44,481 nucleotides of DNA from a bacterium (GTDB lineage: Bacteria; Hydrothermota; Tepidihabitantia; SM23-42; JAOAFX01), in contig DASVHD010000019.1 in assembly GCA_036382775.1 (NCBI GenBank), positions 1 to 44,481 on the forward strand. The letters are read 5' to 3'. The position numbers and the translations under genes are program-made. Positions 24,995 to 32,964 of this stretch are shown in pieces. How positions within the stretch are numbered: position 1 is the first letter of the stretch; each line of letters opens with the position of its first letter. The notes beneath the pieces are model-generated. The model did no database searches and was not told where the DNA came from. It was given only the letters and a program-made list of their open reading frames with translations.

Positions 24995-25022
24995 ATTATA
25001 CCCGGTTTTTCCTCATTGTCAA
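24995..25022 (-). promoter_or_regulatory. promoter for the aminotransferase gene
   Basis: On the minus strand, TTGACA (25022-25017) and TATAAT (25000-24995) are a perfect consensus pair with a 16-bp spacer. Its -35 box is 14 bp from the divergent -35 box of the GGDEF promoter. Confidence 0.82.
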
Positions 25023-25036
25023 CCCATACGGAATCC

Positions 25037-25064
25037 TTGACACCATCCTCTTATCATATATAAT
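25037..25064 (+). promoter_or_regulatory. promoter for the GGDEF gene, apparently leaderless
   Basis: TTGACA (25037-25042) and TATAAT (25059-25064) are a perfect consensus pair with a 16-bp spacer. The -10 box ends 9 nt before the ATG at 25074, so transcription should start within about 3 nt of the start codon, leaving no room for a ribosome site. Confidence 0.82.
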
Positions 25065-25073
25065 TGGTAAAGA

Positions 25074-27077
25074 ATGGATAGAACTATCGACGCGAAGCGT
25101 CTTGAACTCCTGAAGAGGATCGATAATATCCTTGGTTCATCATACGACCCTCACAAGGTCATCAGACGGATATATCTGGAAATTTCAAAAGTCTACGATA
25201 CGCGCAATTTTTATATCGCAATCTATAATCGGCTCGAAAACACGATAAGTTTTGAAGTCTACACGATCAAAGGTAAGCATTTTAACATGTTGACGCGAAA
25301 ATTGTCAGGTGGCATGACCGAATATGTCATAAAATCAAAAAAAACACTAAGAATTGATCGTAATCTCAAGGGTTTCTGCCGGAAACACGGCATAAAAATA
25401 ATCGGTCGGCTGGCTAAAAGCTGGCTGGGCGTGCCGATGATATACAAAGACAATGTCGAAGGTGTCATGAATATCCAGGATTATAACCATGAAAACGCAT
25501 ATTCTAACATGGATGAATCTTTTCTCATGAGCATTGCTTCGCGTGCGGCCGTGGTGATCGCCAATACCCGTCTTTTCGAAGAAGAGGTCATAAGGGCGAA
25601 AGAGCTTGCGCTCATGAACCAGATCGCGCACCGTTTGACAAAGAGCCTCGATCTCGCGACCATTTGTGAAAGCGTAACGGATTCGATCATTGAAAATTTC
25701 AGGAATTTCAACGTTGCAGTGTTCCTGTTGAAAGACAAAGCTCTCGAACTACAAAAGCTGTCGCGGGGTTTTGTCGACGACGTACCGCGGAACTTGCGGA
25801 TAAAACCTGGTCACGGCATTGTCGGTACAATCCTGCACACGTCGAGAACGATCGTCTCGAACGATATCACCCGGAACCGGCACTATGTCGCGTACGGTCA
25901 AACCTGCACAAAATCCGAGATCGCTCTGCCTTTAAAAATATCAAGAAAACTGGTGGGTGTCCTGGACATTCAATGCAACGAGGTGAATGCCTTCAACCAA
26001 AACTCGGTCAGAACTCTGGAACTGATCGCCGACCGGCTCAGCGTGGCGATCCACAACGCACGGCTTTACGAAGATGCCACGAACCATGCCAAGGAACTCG
26101 CCGTATCCTTCACCATCGCCCAGTCCGTGATCTCCACGCTGGACCTTGATGACGTGCTGATAAAGATACTCGGTGTCATCAGGCAAACTTTCGGTTACAC
26201 GAACTGCGCGATCCTGCTGATCGATAAGGATAAAAAAGAGCTCTATATCAGGGCGGCTCACGGATATTCCGAATACGTGATTAAACATTCCCGTCTCAAG
26301 ATCGGTCGGCATGAGGGCATTACCGGTTATGTCGCAGCCAACAGTAAAATGTTCTACGCGCCGGATGTTTCCAAAGTGCCTTTCTATGTCCAGGGTAAAA
26401 AAACCATTAAATCGGAAGCCGCCCTGCCGCTCATGATAAAAGGCGAGATCATCGGTGTCCTCGACCTGGAGAGTGACCGCCTGGACGCGTTTTCCGAAAA
26501 AGACCTGCGGGTATTTTCCATCTTTGCCTCCCAAGCCGCGATCGCGATCGAGAACGCCCGTTTGTATGACGAAACCAAGAAGCTGTCTTTAACCGACTCG
26601 CTCACCCATATCGCCAACCGCCGTCATTTTGATCTGATGCTTGATTCTGAAATGAGGAAAGCCCGCGGTTATTCAAGACCACTGAGTCTGGCAATGGTCG
26701 ACCTTGATAATTTCAAATCGTTCAATGACCGAAATGGACACCAAGCAGGAGACTTGACGCTGGTTGCCCTTGCCAGAACACTTAAGGACAACGTGCGTGA
26801 CACCGATTTTGTGGCGCGGTACGGCGGAGAAGAATTCGTAATAATTTTCCCGGAAACATCCCTGAGCGCGGCATTAAAAGTATCGGAAAGGGTCAGGAGC
26901 GCGGTCGAGAGAACAAAAATCTCATTCAAAAACGTTGGCAAGGGGAACATAACCATCTCTATCGGATTAGCGGCATTCCCTCTCAACGCGCGGGACGCGG
27001 TCGATCTGATCAGTAACGCCGATAAGGCGCTTTACCGCTCGAAATCACTCGGCAAGAACCGGGTAGAATCACTGTAA
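25074..27077 (+). CDS. triple-GAF diguanylate cyclase (GGDEF)
   Basis: Makes cyclic di-GMP from two GTP. The 667-residue cytoplasmic protein has three tandem GAF sensor domains at roughly residues 15-170, 180-340 and 345-500 (each ends in an (A/V)xIxNARL(F/Y)(E/D)-type helix), then a GGDEF domain (505-667) opening DSLTHIANRRHFD. The catalytic motif is GGEEF at 584-588, a form known to be active, and an inhibitory-site RxxD (RDTD) lies five residues before it, so product inhibition is likely. No transmembrane segment is visible. The mRNA appears leaderless. The HD-GYP gene about 5 kb downstream could break down the product. GAF ligands are unknown. Confidence 0.93.
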   Translation: MDRTIDAKRLELLKRIDNILGSSYDPHKVIRRIYLEISKVYDTRNFYIAIYNRLENTISFEVYTIKGKHFNMLTRKLSGGMTEYVIKSKKTLRIDRNLKGFCRKHGIKIIGRLAKSWLGVPMIYKDNVEGVMNIQDYNHENAYSNMDESFLMSIASRAAVVIANTRLFEEEVIRAKELALMNQIAHRLTKSLDLATICESVTDSIIENFRNFNVAVFLLKDKALELQKLSRGFVDDVPRNLRIKPGHGIVGTILHTSRTIVSNDITRNRHYVAYGQTCTKSEIALPLKISRKLVGVLDIQCNEVNAFNQNSVRTLELIADRLSVAIHNARLYEDATNHAKELAVSFTIAQSVISTLDLDDVLIKILGVIRQTFGYTNCAILLIDKDKKELYIRAAHGYSEYVIKHSRLKIGRHEGITGYVAANSKMFYAPDVSKVPFYVQGKKTIKSEAALPLMIKGEIIGVLDLESDRLDAFSEKDLRVFSIFASQAAIAIENARLYDETKKLSLTDSLTHIANRRHFDLMLDSEMRKARGYSRPLSLAMVDLDNFKSFNDRNGHQAGDLTLVALARTLKDNVRDTDFVARYGGEEFVIIFPETSLSAALKVSERVRSAVERTKISFKNVGKGNITISIGLAAFPLNARDAVDLISNADKALYRSKSLGKNRVESL

Positions 27078-27123
27078 AATTCTTCCTTTTTCAGCATTGT
27101 TTCGTTTACCATAAAACCAAATC

Positions 27124-27197
27124 TAGATTCTTCGCTTCGCTCAGAATGACAGGAAGATGTGTCATTCTGAAGGTTTCGCAGAAACCTGAAGAATCTA
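27124..27197. repeat. nested inverted repeat between converging genes
   Basis: Outer arms TAGATTCTTC (27124-27133) and GAAGAATCTA (27188-27197) enclose TCAGAATGACA (27141-27151) and TGTCATTCTGA (27160-27170), plus a small GGTTTC/GAAACC hairpin. It belongs to the same kind of interspersed palindrome as 41876-42094 (shared CTCAGAATGACAG). The rest of 27078-27279 holds no gene. Confidence 0.75.
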
Positions 27198-27279
27198 TGT
27201 TTGTCTGATCATTATATCGAAATCAATTGAACATACACTGGTCTGCCAATGATATTATCTTAGTAAGAGTGGCGGTTTT

Positions 27280-29592
27280 CTAATCCGGGTAACGGTTCAG
27301 GATATCGTCCAAAACTTCCTGCCGTTCGACCAGCACTTTGCGTGATTTGCTGCCCTGGAAAGGCTCCACGATCCCGGCGGCCTCAAGCTGGTCGACGATC
27401 CTCCCGGCCCGCGCATATCCGAGGTTAAGCCGGCGCTGCAGCAGTGAAACGGACGCGATCTGGTGCCGAAAAACAAGCCGGGCCGCGTCCTTGAACATCG
27501 GATCCACCTCGCCCTCTTCGACCGAGGTCGTGGATTCTTCCTCGGTCACGACTTCGCCTAGCTGCGGATAGTATCCGGTCAGTATTATCTCATCGATCTT
27601 TTCGTTCGGTATTACGTTGGATAGCGCTTTTCTTTTTTCGCCGAACGCCGGGTCGTCCTGGTCCACGAAAACAGTCCACAGTTCTTCATCGAGGATCGCG
27701 TTTATTATCTCTTCCTGGTCGGCTTCGACATCCTTCATAAGCTCGGCCAGGTGCTGCTGGGCAATCAGGCGGCTGATCGCGCAAACCTCTTCGGTGGAAA
27801 TATAAGCGCCGTGAAGACGGATGGGCGTGCCCTTACCCGGAGGTAGAAAGAGCATGTCGCCGCGGCCCAATAGTGATTCAGCACCGTTCATATCCAGGAT
27901 GGTCCGGGAATCGGTCTTGGAAGCCACCTGGAATGCGATGCGGCATGGGAAATTTGCTTTTATCAGACCGGTAATGACGTCGACCGACGGCCGCTGCGTC
28001 GCGAGCACGAGGTGAATACCAACGGCCCGGGACATCTGGGCTAAGCGTGTGATATTCTCTTCTATTTCGCTGGGCGCCGTCAGCATAAGGTCGGCAAGTT
28101 CGTCAACGATTATCACGATGTAGGGTTTGACCCTCCCATCCTTTTTGCGCATTTTCTCATTATACCCGTCGATGTCGCGGACATTTTCGCGCGCGAAATC
28201 CCGGTACCGCGATTCCATGATAGCCACACACTGCTCCAGCTCCTCTACTGCGTCTTTGGGTTCGATCACCGCCCGCCTTAAAAGATGAGGAATGGCGTTG
28301 TACATTGGGAGTTCCAGGCGTTTCGGATCAATCATAAGGAACCTGAGGTCCTTATAAGAAGCGTGATACAACAGGCTGGCAATTATCGCGTTGATGCACA
28401 CGCTTTTACCGGATCCCGTGGTACCCGCGATTAGCATGTGCGGCATCGCCGAGATGTCATCGCTTACCGGCTTACCGGTGATGTCCTCGCCCAGCGCGAT
28501 AGCGAGCGGCGACGGATTGTTCTCGAAATCGGGGTCCATGATACAGCCTTTCATAAAGACAAGGCTGCGTTCCCGGTTCGGTACTTCAATTCCGACCGCT
28601 GATTTACCGGGGATCGGCGCGACGATGCGGATGCGTGTCGCCTTCAGCGCCAGTGCCAGATCATTGTCGAGATTGGCGATGCGGTTGACCTTTATGCCCG
28701 GCGCGGGCTCAAATTCAAAGCGCGATATGACCGGTCCCGACTCGATACCGGTGACTTTTCCCTGGACATCAAATTCCTCAAGACGGCGTGTCAGGATTTC
28801 TGCTTCCTTTTTCAACGTATCCTCGTTGACGCCGCGTTTGGCTTGCGTTTCAACCAGGATCTTCAGGAATTCAGCCTTAAAATCGATCCTGGGTAACGTC
28901 TTCTTTTTCCCTGGCGTATCACCGTTTGCATCTCCTTTTTTCTCCCCGGGTTCAGCCGGTGGTTCTTCTTTCGGCACTTTTGCTCTTTCTTTCTTCAATT
29001 TTTCCACGGGCGGCATGATTTTGATGACCGGTTCTTTGAGTCGCTGCGGGATAATGATCTTTTTCATCATCATGAAGAGCATGATTATTATGCCAAAACC
29101 GATGATCATGAACGTGCCCACGCGTCCGAAATATTGAAGCAGGAACTCGGTTACTACTACTCCGAGACGACCGCTCACCGGCATGCCGTTGAATGCCAGT
29201 ATGACAAACAATGCCAGCAGACTGTCGACAATGAGACCGACCGGTACCGCGTATAACAAGTGATAACCATCCTGCTGTTCACTTCTGAATACATAAATAT
29301 GACTTAAATAGATAAGGATCAGGGGAATGCAGAAGAAGTAAAGTCCGATCAGGAAAAAAACGGCATATGACGTGTAATAGCCTAATAAGCCCCCGAAATT
29401 ATTACCCGGCAGCGCCGGGAAGATTAAAAACGATATCTGGGATATCAGGAACAGCACGGCCACAAGGAACATCACGATCCCGAGAAGCCTGCGCTGCTTT
29501 GACTCATCAAGCCGCTGGGCGATAACGATCAGCACACCGCAGGCGATCAGCAACAGCAACACCGATATGACGGTATTCAAGATCACTGACAT
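27280..29592 (-). CDS. ftsK: DNA translocase FtsK/SpoIIIE
   Basis: FtsK pumps DNA at the division septum to finish chromosome segregation. The product of about 770 residues has four or five N-terminal membrane segments (within residues 1-180), a charged linker (KKERAKVPKEEPPAEPGEKK), the alpha/beta motor with Walker A GTTGSGKS (about 393) and Walker B IVIIVDELADLM, LATQRPSVDVITGLIKANFP, and a C-terminal gamma winged helix (ARLVFRHQIASVSLLQRRLNLGY) that reads KOPS-like orientation signals. I chose the ATG at 29592; a GTG at 29598 is equally possible. A promoter lies so close that the leader would be at most about 9 nt. Length is typical of short FtsK forms. Confidence 0.95.
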   Translation of the reverse strand: MSVILNTVISVLLLLIACGVLIVIAQRLDESKQRRLLGIVMFLVAVLFLISQISFLIFPALPGNNFGGLLGYYTSYAVFFLIGLYFFCIPLILIYLSHIYVFRSEQQDGYHLLYAVPVGLIVDSLLALFVILAFNGMPVSGRLGVVVTEFLLQYFGRVGTFMIIGFGIIIMLFMMMKKIIIPQRLKEPVIKIMPPVEKLKKERAKVPKEEPPAEPGEKKGDANGDTPGKKKTLPRIDFKAEFLKILVETQAKRGVNEDTLKKEAEILTRRLEEFDVQGKVTGIESGPVISRFEFEPAPGIKVNRIANLDNDLALALKATRIRIVAPIPGKSAVGIEVPNRERSLVFMKGCIMDPDFENNPSPLAIALGEDITGKPVSDDISAMPHMLIAGTTGSGKSVCINAIIASLLYHASYKDLRFLMIDPKRLELPMYNAIPHLLRRAVIEPKDAVEELEQCVAIMESRYRDFARENVRDIDGYNEKMRKKDGRVKPYIVIIVDELADLMLTAPSEIEENITRLAQMSRAVGIHLVLATQRPSVDVITGLIKANFPCRIAFQVASKTDSRTILDMNGAESLLGRGDMLFLPPGKGTPIRLHGAYISTEEVCAISRLIAQQHLAELMKDVEADQEEIINAILDEELWTVFVDQDDPAFGEKRKALSNVIPNEKIDEIILTGYYPQLGEVVTEEESTTSVEEGEVDPMFKDAARLVFRHQIASVSLLQRRLNLGYARAGRIVDQLEAAGIVEPFQGSKSRKVLVERQEVLDDILNRYPD

Positions 29593-29607
29593 GATCACGC
29601 TCAGCCT

Positions 29608-29635
29608 ATTGTATATAGAAACTTATTATTGTCAA
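29608..29635 (-). promoter_or_regulatory. promoter for ftsK, leaderless or nearly so
   Basis: On the minus strand, TTGACA (29635-29630) and TACAAT (29613-29608) have a 16-bp spacer. The -10 box ends 9 nt before the GTG at 29598 and 15 nt before the ATG at 29592. No Shine-Dalgarno is visible. Confidence 0.65.
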
Positions 29636-29662
29636 TGCAATGACCAGGATGATCCAACGAGA

Positions 29663-30574
29663 TCACAAAGCCGGCCGGAACCCGAAAGAGCCCATATGCT
29701 CGACGGGCCACGAGGAATCGCGGTTTGCGGTCCGTACTCCATCGCCATCATTGGTCCATGAGCCGCCCCGCATGACCCGATCAGTGCCATTTTCCGGACC
29801 CTGGGGATCCGCATTTTGTTTCCACGCGTAGTAATCGGCAAGGTACCAGTCGGCGCACCACTCCCAGACATTGCCGGCCATCGCATAACAACCGAAAGGC
29901 GAGATCCCGCTGTCGAACACGTTGACCGGGCTCGTATACTGATACCCGTCAAGTTTTGCCTCAAAAGGGCTGCTCCCGAAAAGATTGCAGCGGTAAGTGC
30001 CTCCGGCATTAGGTTCATCATTACCCCAGGGATATTTGCGGCGGTCATTGCCGCGCGCGGCCATTTCCCACTCGGCCTCTGTAGGCAGACGAAGCTGCGC
30101 CCAATCGCAGAACGACCTGGCGTCTTCCCATGTCACATTAGCGACCGGGTAATCCGGGTATTTTAAGAAATAATCGTCCATTCCCTTAAAGTTGGGTGAT
30201 TTGGGATAGGAATGTCCCGTGGAATCGCAAAAAATCTTATATTGTTCGTTAGAAACCTCATACTTGCCGATGAAAAATCCGTTGACAAGAACATTATGCA
30301 TGGGCTTTTCATCCGCGTCGCCTTTATCCGAGCCCATGATAAATGAATCAGAGGATATCTTGATCAAAATAATACCGCTTTTTTCATGACGGAACTCCAC
30401 ATGACCTTGGGTATTTTTGCCCAAAGGGATCAGACCCTTCAGGGAACCTTGATTCGCCGGCTTCGGCTTGTTCTGATTTTCAGGTCCGCCCTTGCCGCAA
30501 TAAAGCGCGATAAGGCAGATCATCAGTAACGGCCACATTGAAAAAAAGCATATGCTCCGTATCCATTCTTTCAT
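29663..30574 (-). CDS. formylglycine-generating-enzyme (SUMF1) family lipoprotein
   Basis: I place the start at the ATG at 30574, since TTTAGGAGG is 5 nt upstream; the longer frame adds an unlikely Met-rich leader. The 303-residue protein begins MKEWIRSICFFSMWPLLMIC and has a lipobox-like ALYC, then a low-complexity Asn/Lys/Pro linker and a SUMF1/FGE-sulfatase domain (about 70-303): FIGKYEVSNEQYKIFCDSTG, VTWEDARSFCDWAQLRLPTEAEWE, GNVWEWCADW, RVMRGGSW. True FGE oxidises a sulfatase cysteine to formylglycine, but many bacterial relatives are non-enzymatic binding or EgtB-like domains. No sulfatase is nearby, so the function is open. It probably faces the periplasm. Its promoter is at 30606-30633. 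Confidence 0.87.
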   Translation of the reverse strand: MKEWIRSICFFSMWPLLMICLIALYCGKGGPENQNKPKPANQGSLKGLIPLGKNTQGHVEFRHEKSGIILIKISSDSFIMGSDKGDADEKPMHNVLVNGFFIGKYEVSNEQYKIFCDSTGHSYPKSPNFKGMDDYFLKYPDYPVANVTWEDARSFCDWAQLRLPTEAEWEMAARGNDRRKYPWGNDEPNAGGTYRCNLFGSSPFEAKLDGYQYTSPVNVFDSGISPFGCYAMAGNVWEWCADWYLADYYAWKQNADPQGPENGTDRVMRGGSWTNDGDGVRTANRDSSWPVEHMGSFGFRPAL

Positions 30575-30605
30575 AATACCTCCTAAACTAACCATTATCA
30601 TCATC

Positions 30606-30633
30606 ATCATATCAGACGTATCATCATTGTCAA
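30606..30633 (-). promoter_or_regulatory. promoter for the SUMF1-like gene
   Basis: On the minus strand, TTGACA (30633-30628) and TATGAT (30611-30606) have a 16-bp spacer. The -10 box lies inside a short ATC/GAT triplet run (about 30596-30611). Confidence 0.65.
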
Positions 30634-30644
30634 GACAGCAGTGC

Positions 30645-30801
30645 GTCATTGCGGGCGATCCCTGTGTCTGTCATTCCGTGCTTGCCTGTCCTCTGACATG
30701 ATCAGGGGGAGACGGAATCCAGATATTGCTGGTCCTGGATTCCCGCTCCCCGCTTTTGCGGGGACAAGTTTACCCCTGCGAAGGCAGGGGCGGGAATGAC
30801 A
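30645..30801. repeat. composite interspersed palindromic DNA
   Basis: The run opens GTCATTGCGGGCGATCC and ends GGGAATGACA, with internal hairpins such as CCCCGCTTTTGCGGGG and CCCCTGCGAAGGCAGGGG. The same vocabulary recurs at 36543-36765 and 41876-42094. It fills most of the gap between the SUMF1-like and DUF362 genes and encodes nothing that I can support. Confidence 0.65.
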
Positions 30802-30836
30802 GAGGAGGAGGTCATGGCTATTAATTTTCTATATCC

Positions 30837-30864
30837 TTGATTTTTATGTACGATTGAATATAAT
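30837..30864 (+). promoter_or_regulatory. promoter for the DUF362/HD-GYP/cyclase operon, leaderless
   Basis: TTGATT (30837-30842) and TATAAT (30859-30864) have a 16-bp spacer. Only 5 nt separate the -10 box from the ATG at 30870, so transcription should start at the A of the start codon. Confidence 0.78.
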
Positions 30865-30869
30865 TTTTC

Positions 30870-31880
30870 ATGGCTGTACTCCATTTCCTCGACCTGACTA
30901 AGAGCCATAAAGACAACCATTTAAAACTCTTTGAAAGACTGATAACCGCCGCCGACGGCATGAAGATCACGGCAAAAAATGAACCCTGCGCCATCAAAAC
31001 CCATTTTGGCGAAGACGGAAATATAAACTTTCTACATCCCCTTTTTGTCAAGCGGCTGGTTTCTATGATCGGCAAATCCGGAGCCAGTCCTTTTCTCGCG
31101 GAAACGACCACGCTGTATTCAGGCCGGCGTTTCCATGCTGACACTCATATTGCACTAGCCCGTGAACATGGTTTTGATTTCGCGCCCGTTATCATAACTG
31201 ACGGTCTTTATGGCGACGAGTATGACGACGTAAACGGCTCTAAGATCGCACGCGGATTCAAGCGGGTCGCCTCGATTATCGCGGCCAGTCATTTCAAAGG
31301 TCATATGCTGACCGGATTCGGAGGGGCGATAAAAAATATCGGGATGGGCTGCGCTTCCAAGGGTGGTAAACTCGACATGCATTCGCAGTCTAAACCGTAC
31401 GTGGTTGCAGTTAAGTGCACGGGTTGTCTCAAGTGTCACGACTACTGCGCTTTCAAAGCGGTCAAAAAAACCGGCAAGACAGTTGAGATAGACAAAGCCA
31501 TATGCACGGGCTGCTGCGGCTGCATGTCGGTCTGCCCCGAGCGCGCTATAAAATTTTCCTGGAGCGCAGGTGCTTCTGATGTCCAGAAAGGCATCGCGCG
31601 CTACACCGCCAATTTCATAAAGGGACGCAAAGTTTTTTACATCAACTTTCTGTTGAAAATATCGCCGGAATGCGACTGTTTTCACTCGAACGAACCACTG
31701 CTCTGCCCCGATATCGGTATTCTCGCAGGATTTGACCCGGTCGCCATTGACCAGGCTTCCTACGACATGACACGCACTGCGCTCGAAAAGATCCACCCGG
31801 ACGTTGATCCTCAGGAACAGCTGCTCTTTGCCGAAAAACTCGGCGCGGGAGAAAGAAAATATGAAATTAAAACCATCTAA
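30870..31880 (+). CDS. DUF362 protein with two [4Fe-4S] ferredoxin motifs
   Basis: The 336-residue protein joins an N-terminal DUF362 domain (MAVLHFLDLT, then KTHFGEDGNINFLHP, then GHMLTGFGGAIKNIGMGCAS) to a ferredoxin insert with two full clusters: C183, C186, C189, C193 (CTGCLKCHDYC) and C212, C215, C218, C222 (CTGCCGCMSVC). The C-terminal part returns to DUF362 (DIGILAGFDPVAIDQASYD). DUF362 proteins are cytoplasmic iron-sulfur proteins of unsettled function, presumably electron carriers. It is the first gene of an operon: the HD-GYP start lies inside its last 20 bases. The pairing with second-messenger enzymes suggests a redox input, which is inference only. Confidence 0.88.
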   Translation: MAVLHFLDLTKSHKDNHLKLFERLITAADGMKITAKNEPCAIKTHFGEDGNINFLHPLFVKRLVSMIGKSGASPFLAETTTLYSGRRFHADTHIALAREHGFDFAPVIITDGLYGDEYDDVNGSKIARGFKRVASIIAASHFKGHMLTGFGGAIKNIGMGCASKGGKLDMHSQSKPYVVAVKCTGCLKCHDYCAFKAVKKTGKTVEIDKAICTGCCGCMSVCPERAIKFSWSAGASDVQKGIARYTANFIKGRKVFYINFLLKISPECDCFHSNEPLLCPDIGILAGFDPVAIDQASYDMTRTALEKIHPDVDPQEQLLFAEKLGAGERKYEIKTI

Positions 31881-32964
31881 GTTAAACCTTAAGGACAGGA
31901 TCAAAAGGCTGGAAAAGCTTATTGACGCATCATTGGCTCTTTCTTCGACCCTCAATATCGACGATCTGCTCAACCTTATCCTGCAGAAAGCCGAGGATGT
32001 CATGGAAGCGGAGGCGTCATCGGTCTTCAAGATCGACCCCGAGAAAAATGTCCTGTACTTCCTCACGGCCCGCGGCGTGAAGGGGAAAGAAGCCAAAAAT
32101 ATACAGATCCCCATGGGTAAAGGCATTGTCGGCTGGGTAGCCGAGCACGGAAAACCTCTTCTTGTCGCCGATGTCACGAAAGACAAGCGCTGGTTCAGCG
32201 TCGTCGACAAAAAAACGAAGTTCATCACTCGTTCCATTCTAGCTGTTCCCCTTTTCGTAAAGGGCAGGATCATCGGTGTCGCCGAAGTATTGAACAAACG
32301 CGGCAACCGCCAGTTCAACAAGGACGACCTGGAAATGTTCATGTCGCTGGGCAATCAGATCGCGATCGCGGTCGAAAACGCGTCGCTGTACAAGGAGCTC
32401 GATGAGCTGTTTCTTTCTTCGATCCGAGCGATCGTGGAAGCGGTCGATGCCAAGGACCCTTATACGCGCGGTCATTCTGCCCGCGTTGTCGAATTCTCTC
32501 TGCTGATCGGCAAACAGGCGCGCTTAAACAAAAAGAGAATGAAAGACCTGGAAGTCTCGGCCATATTGCACGACGTGGGCAAGATCGGTATCCCTGACCG
32601 GATCCTGGGAAAACCGGGGAAACTCACCTTTGATGAATTCGCCTACATGAAGAACCATCCGAAGTTCGGCGCTGAGATCATCGAACCGATCGCGGAGCTC
32701 AAACGGCTCTCCCCCAATATCCTGCATCATCATGAACGCTTTGACGGCAACGGTTATCCGGACGGATTGAAGGGCGATTCCATACCGCTCTATGCCCGGA
32801 TCATAGCTATTGCCGACACTCTCGACGCCATGACCTCGGACCGGCCTTACCGCCAGCGCATGGAGAACAATGCGGCGATACTGGAGATCGAAAGGTGCGC
32901 CGGTTCGCAGTTCGACCCGCAGCTGGTAAAGATATTCATGAACGCTTATGGCAAAACAACTTAA
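31861..32964 (+). CDS. GAF-HD-GYP cyclic-di-GMP phosphodiesterase
   Basis: Hydrolyses c-di-GMP (some relatives act on cGAMP). I take the ATG at 31861 (MKLKPSKLNLKDRIKRLEKL), 20 bp inside the previous gene, with GGAGAAAG upstream. The 367 residues hold a coiled N-terminus, a GAF domain (about 15-175; IPMGKGIVGWVAEHGKPLLV), and an HD-GYP domain (190-360) with the metal pair H237-D238 in ILHDVGKIGIPD, the HHERFDGNGYPDGL region and GYP at 298-300. Catalytic residues look intact. The GAF ligand is unknown. It overlaps the downstream cyclase gene by 17 bp, so the operon is tightly coupled. It may counter the GGDEF protein encoded 5 kb upstream. Confidence 0.93.
   Translation: MKLKPSKLNLKDRIKRLEKLIDASLALSSTLNIDDLLNLILQKAEDVMEAEASSVFKIDPEKNVLYFLTARGVKGKEAKNIQIPMGKGIVGWVAEHGKPLLVADVTKDKRWFSVVDKKTKFITRSILAVPLFVKGRIIGVAEVLNKRGNRQFNKDDLEMFMSLGNQIAIAVENASLYKELDELFLSSIRAIVEAVDAKDPYTRGHSARVVEFSLLIGKQARLNKKRMKDLEVSAILHDVGKIGIPDRILGKPGKLTFDEFAYMKNHPKFGAEIIEPIAELKRLSPNILHHHERFDGNGYPDGLKGDSIPLYARIIAIADTLDAMTSDRPYRQRMENNAAILEIERCAGSQFDPQLVKIFMNAYGKTT

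Noticed and set aside
29663-30649. Longer start for the SUMF1-like gene at 30649
   Set aside because: The extension is low-complexity Met/Asp translated from an ATC triplet run, and a strong AGGAGG marks the ATG at 30574.
31155-32354. 399-codon minus-strand frame across DUF362 and HD-GYP
   Set aside because: It is antisense to two genes with intact ferredoxin and HD-GYP motifs, and its composition looks like reverse-strand translation.
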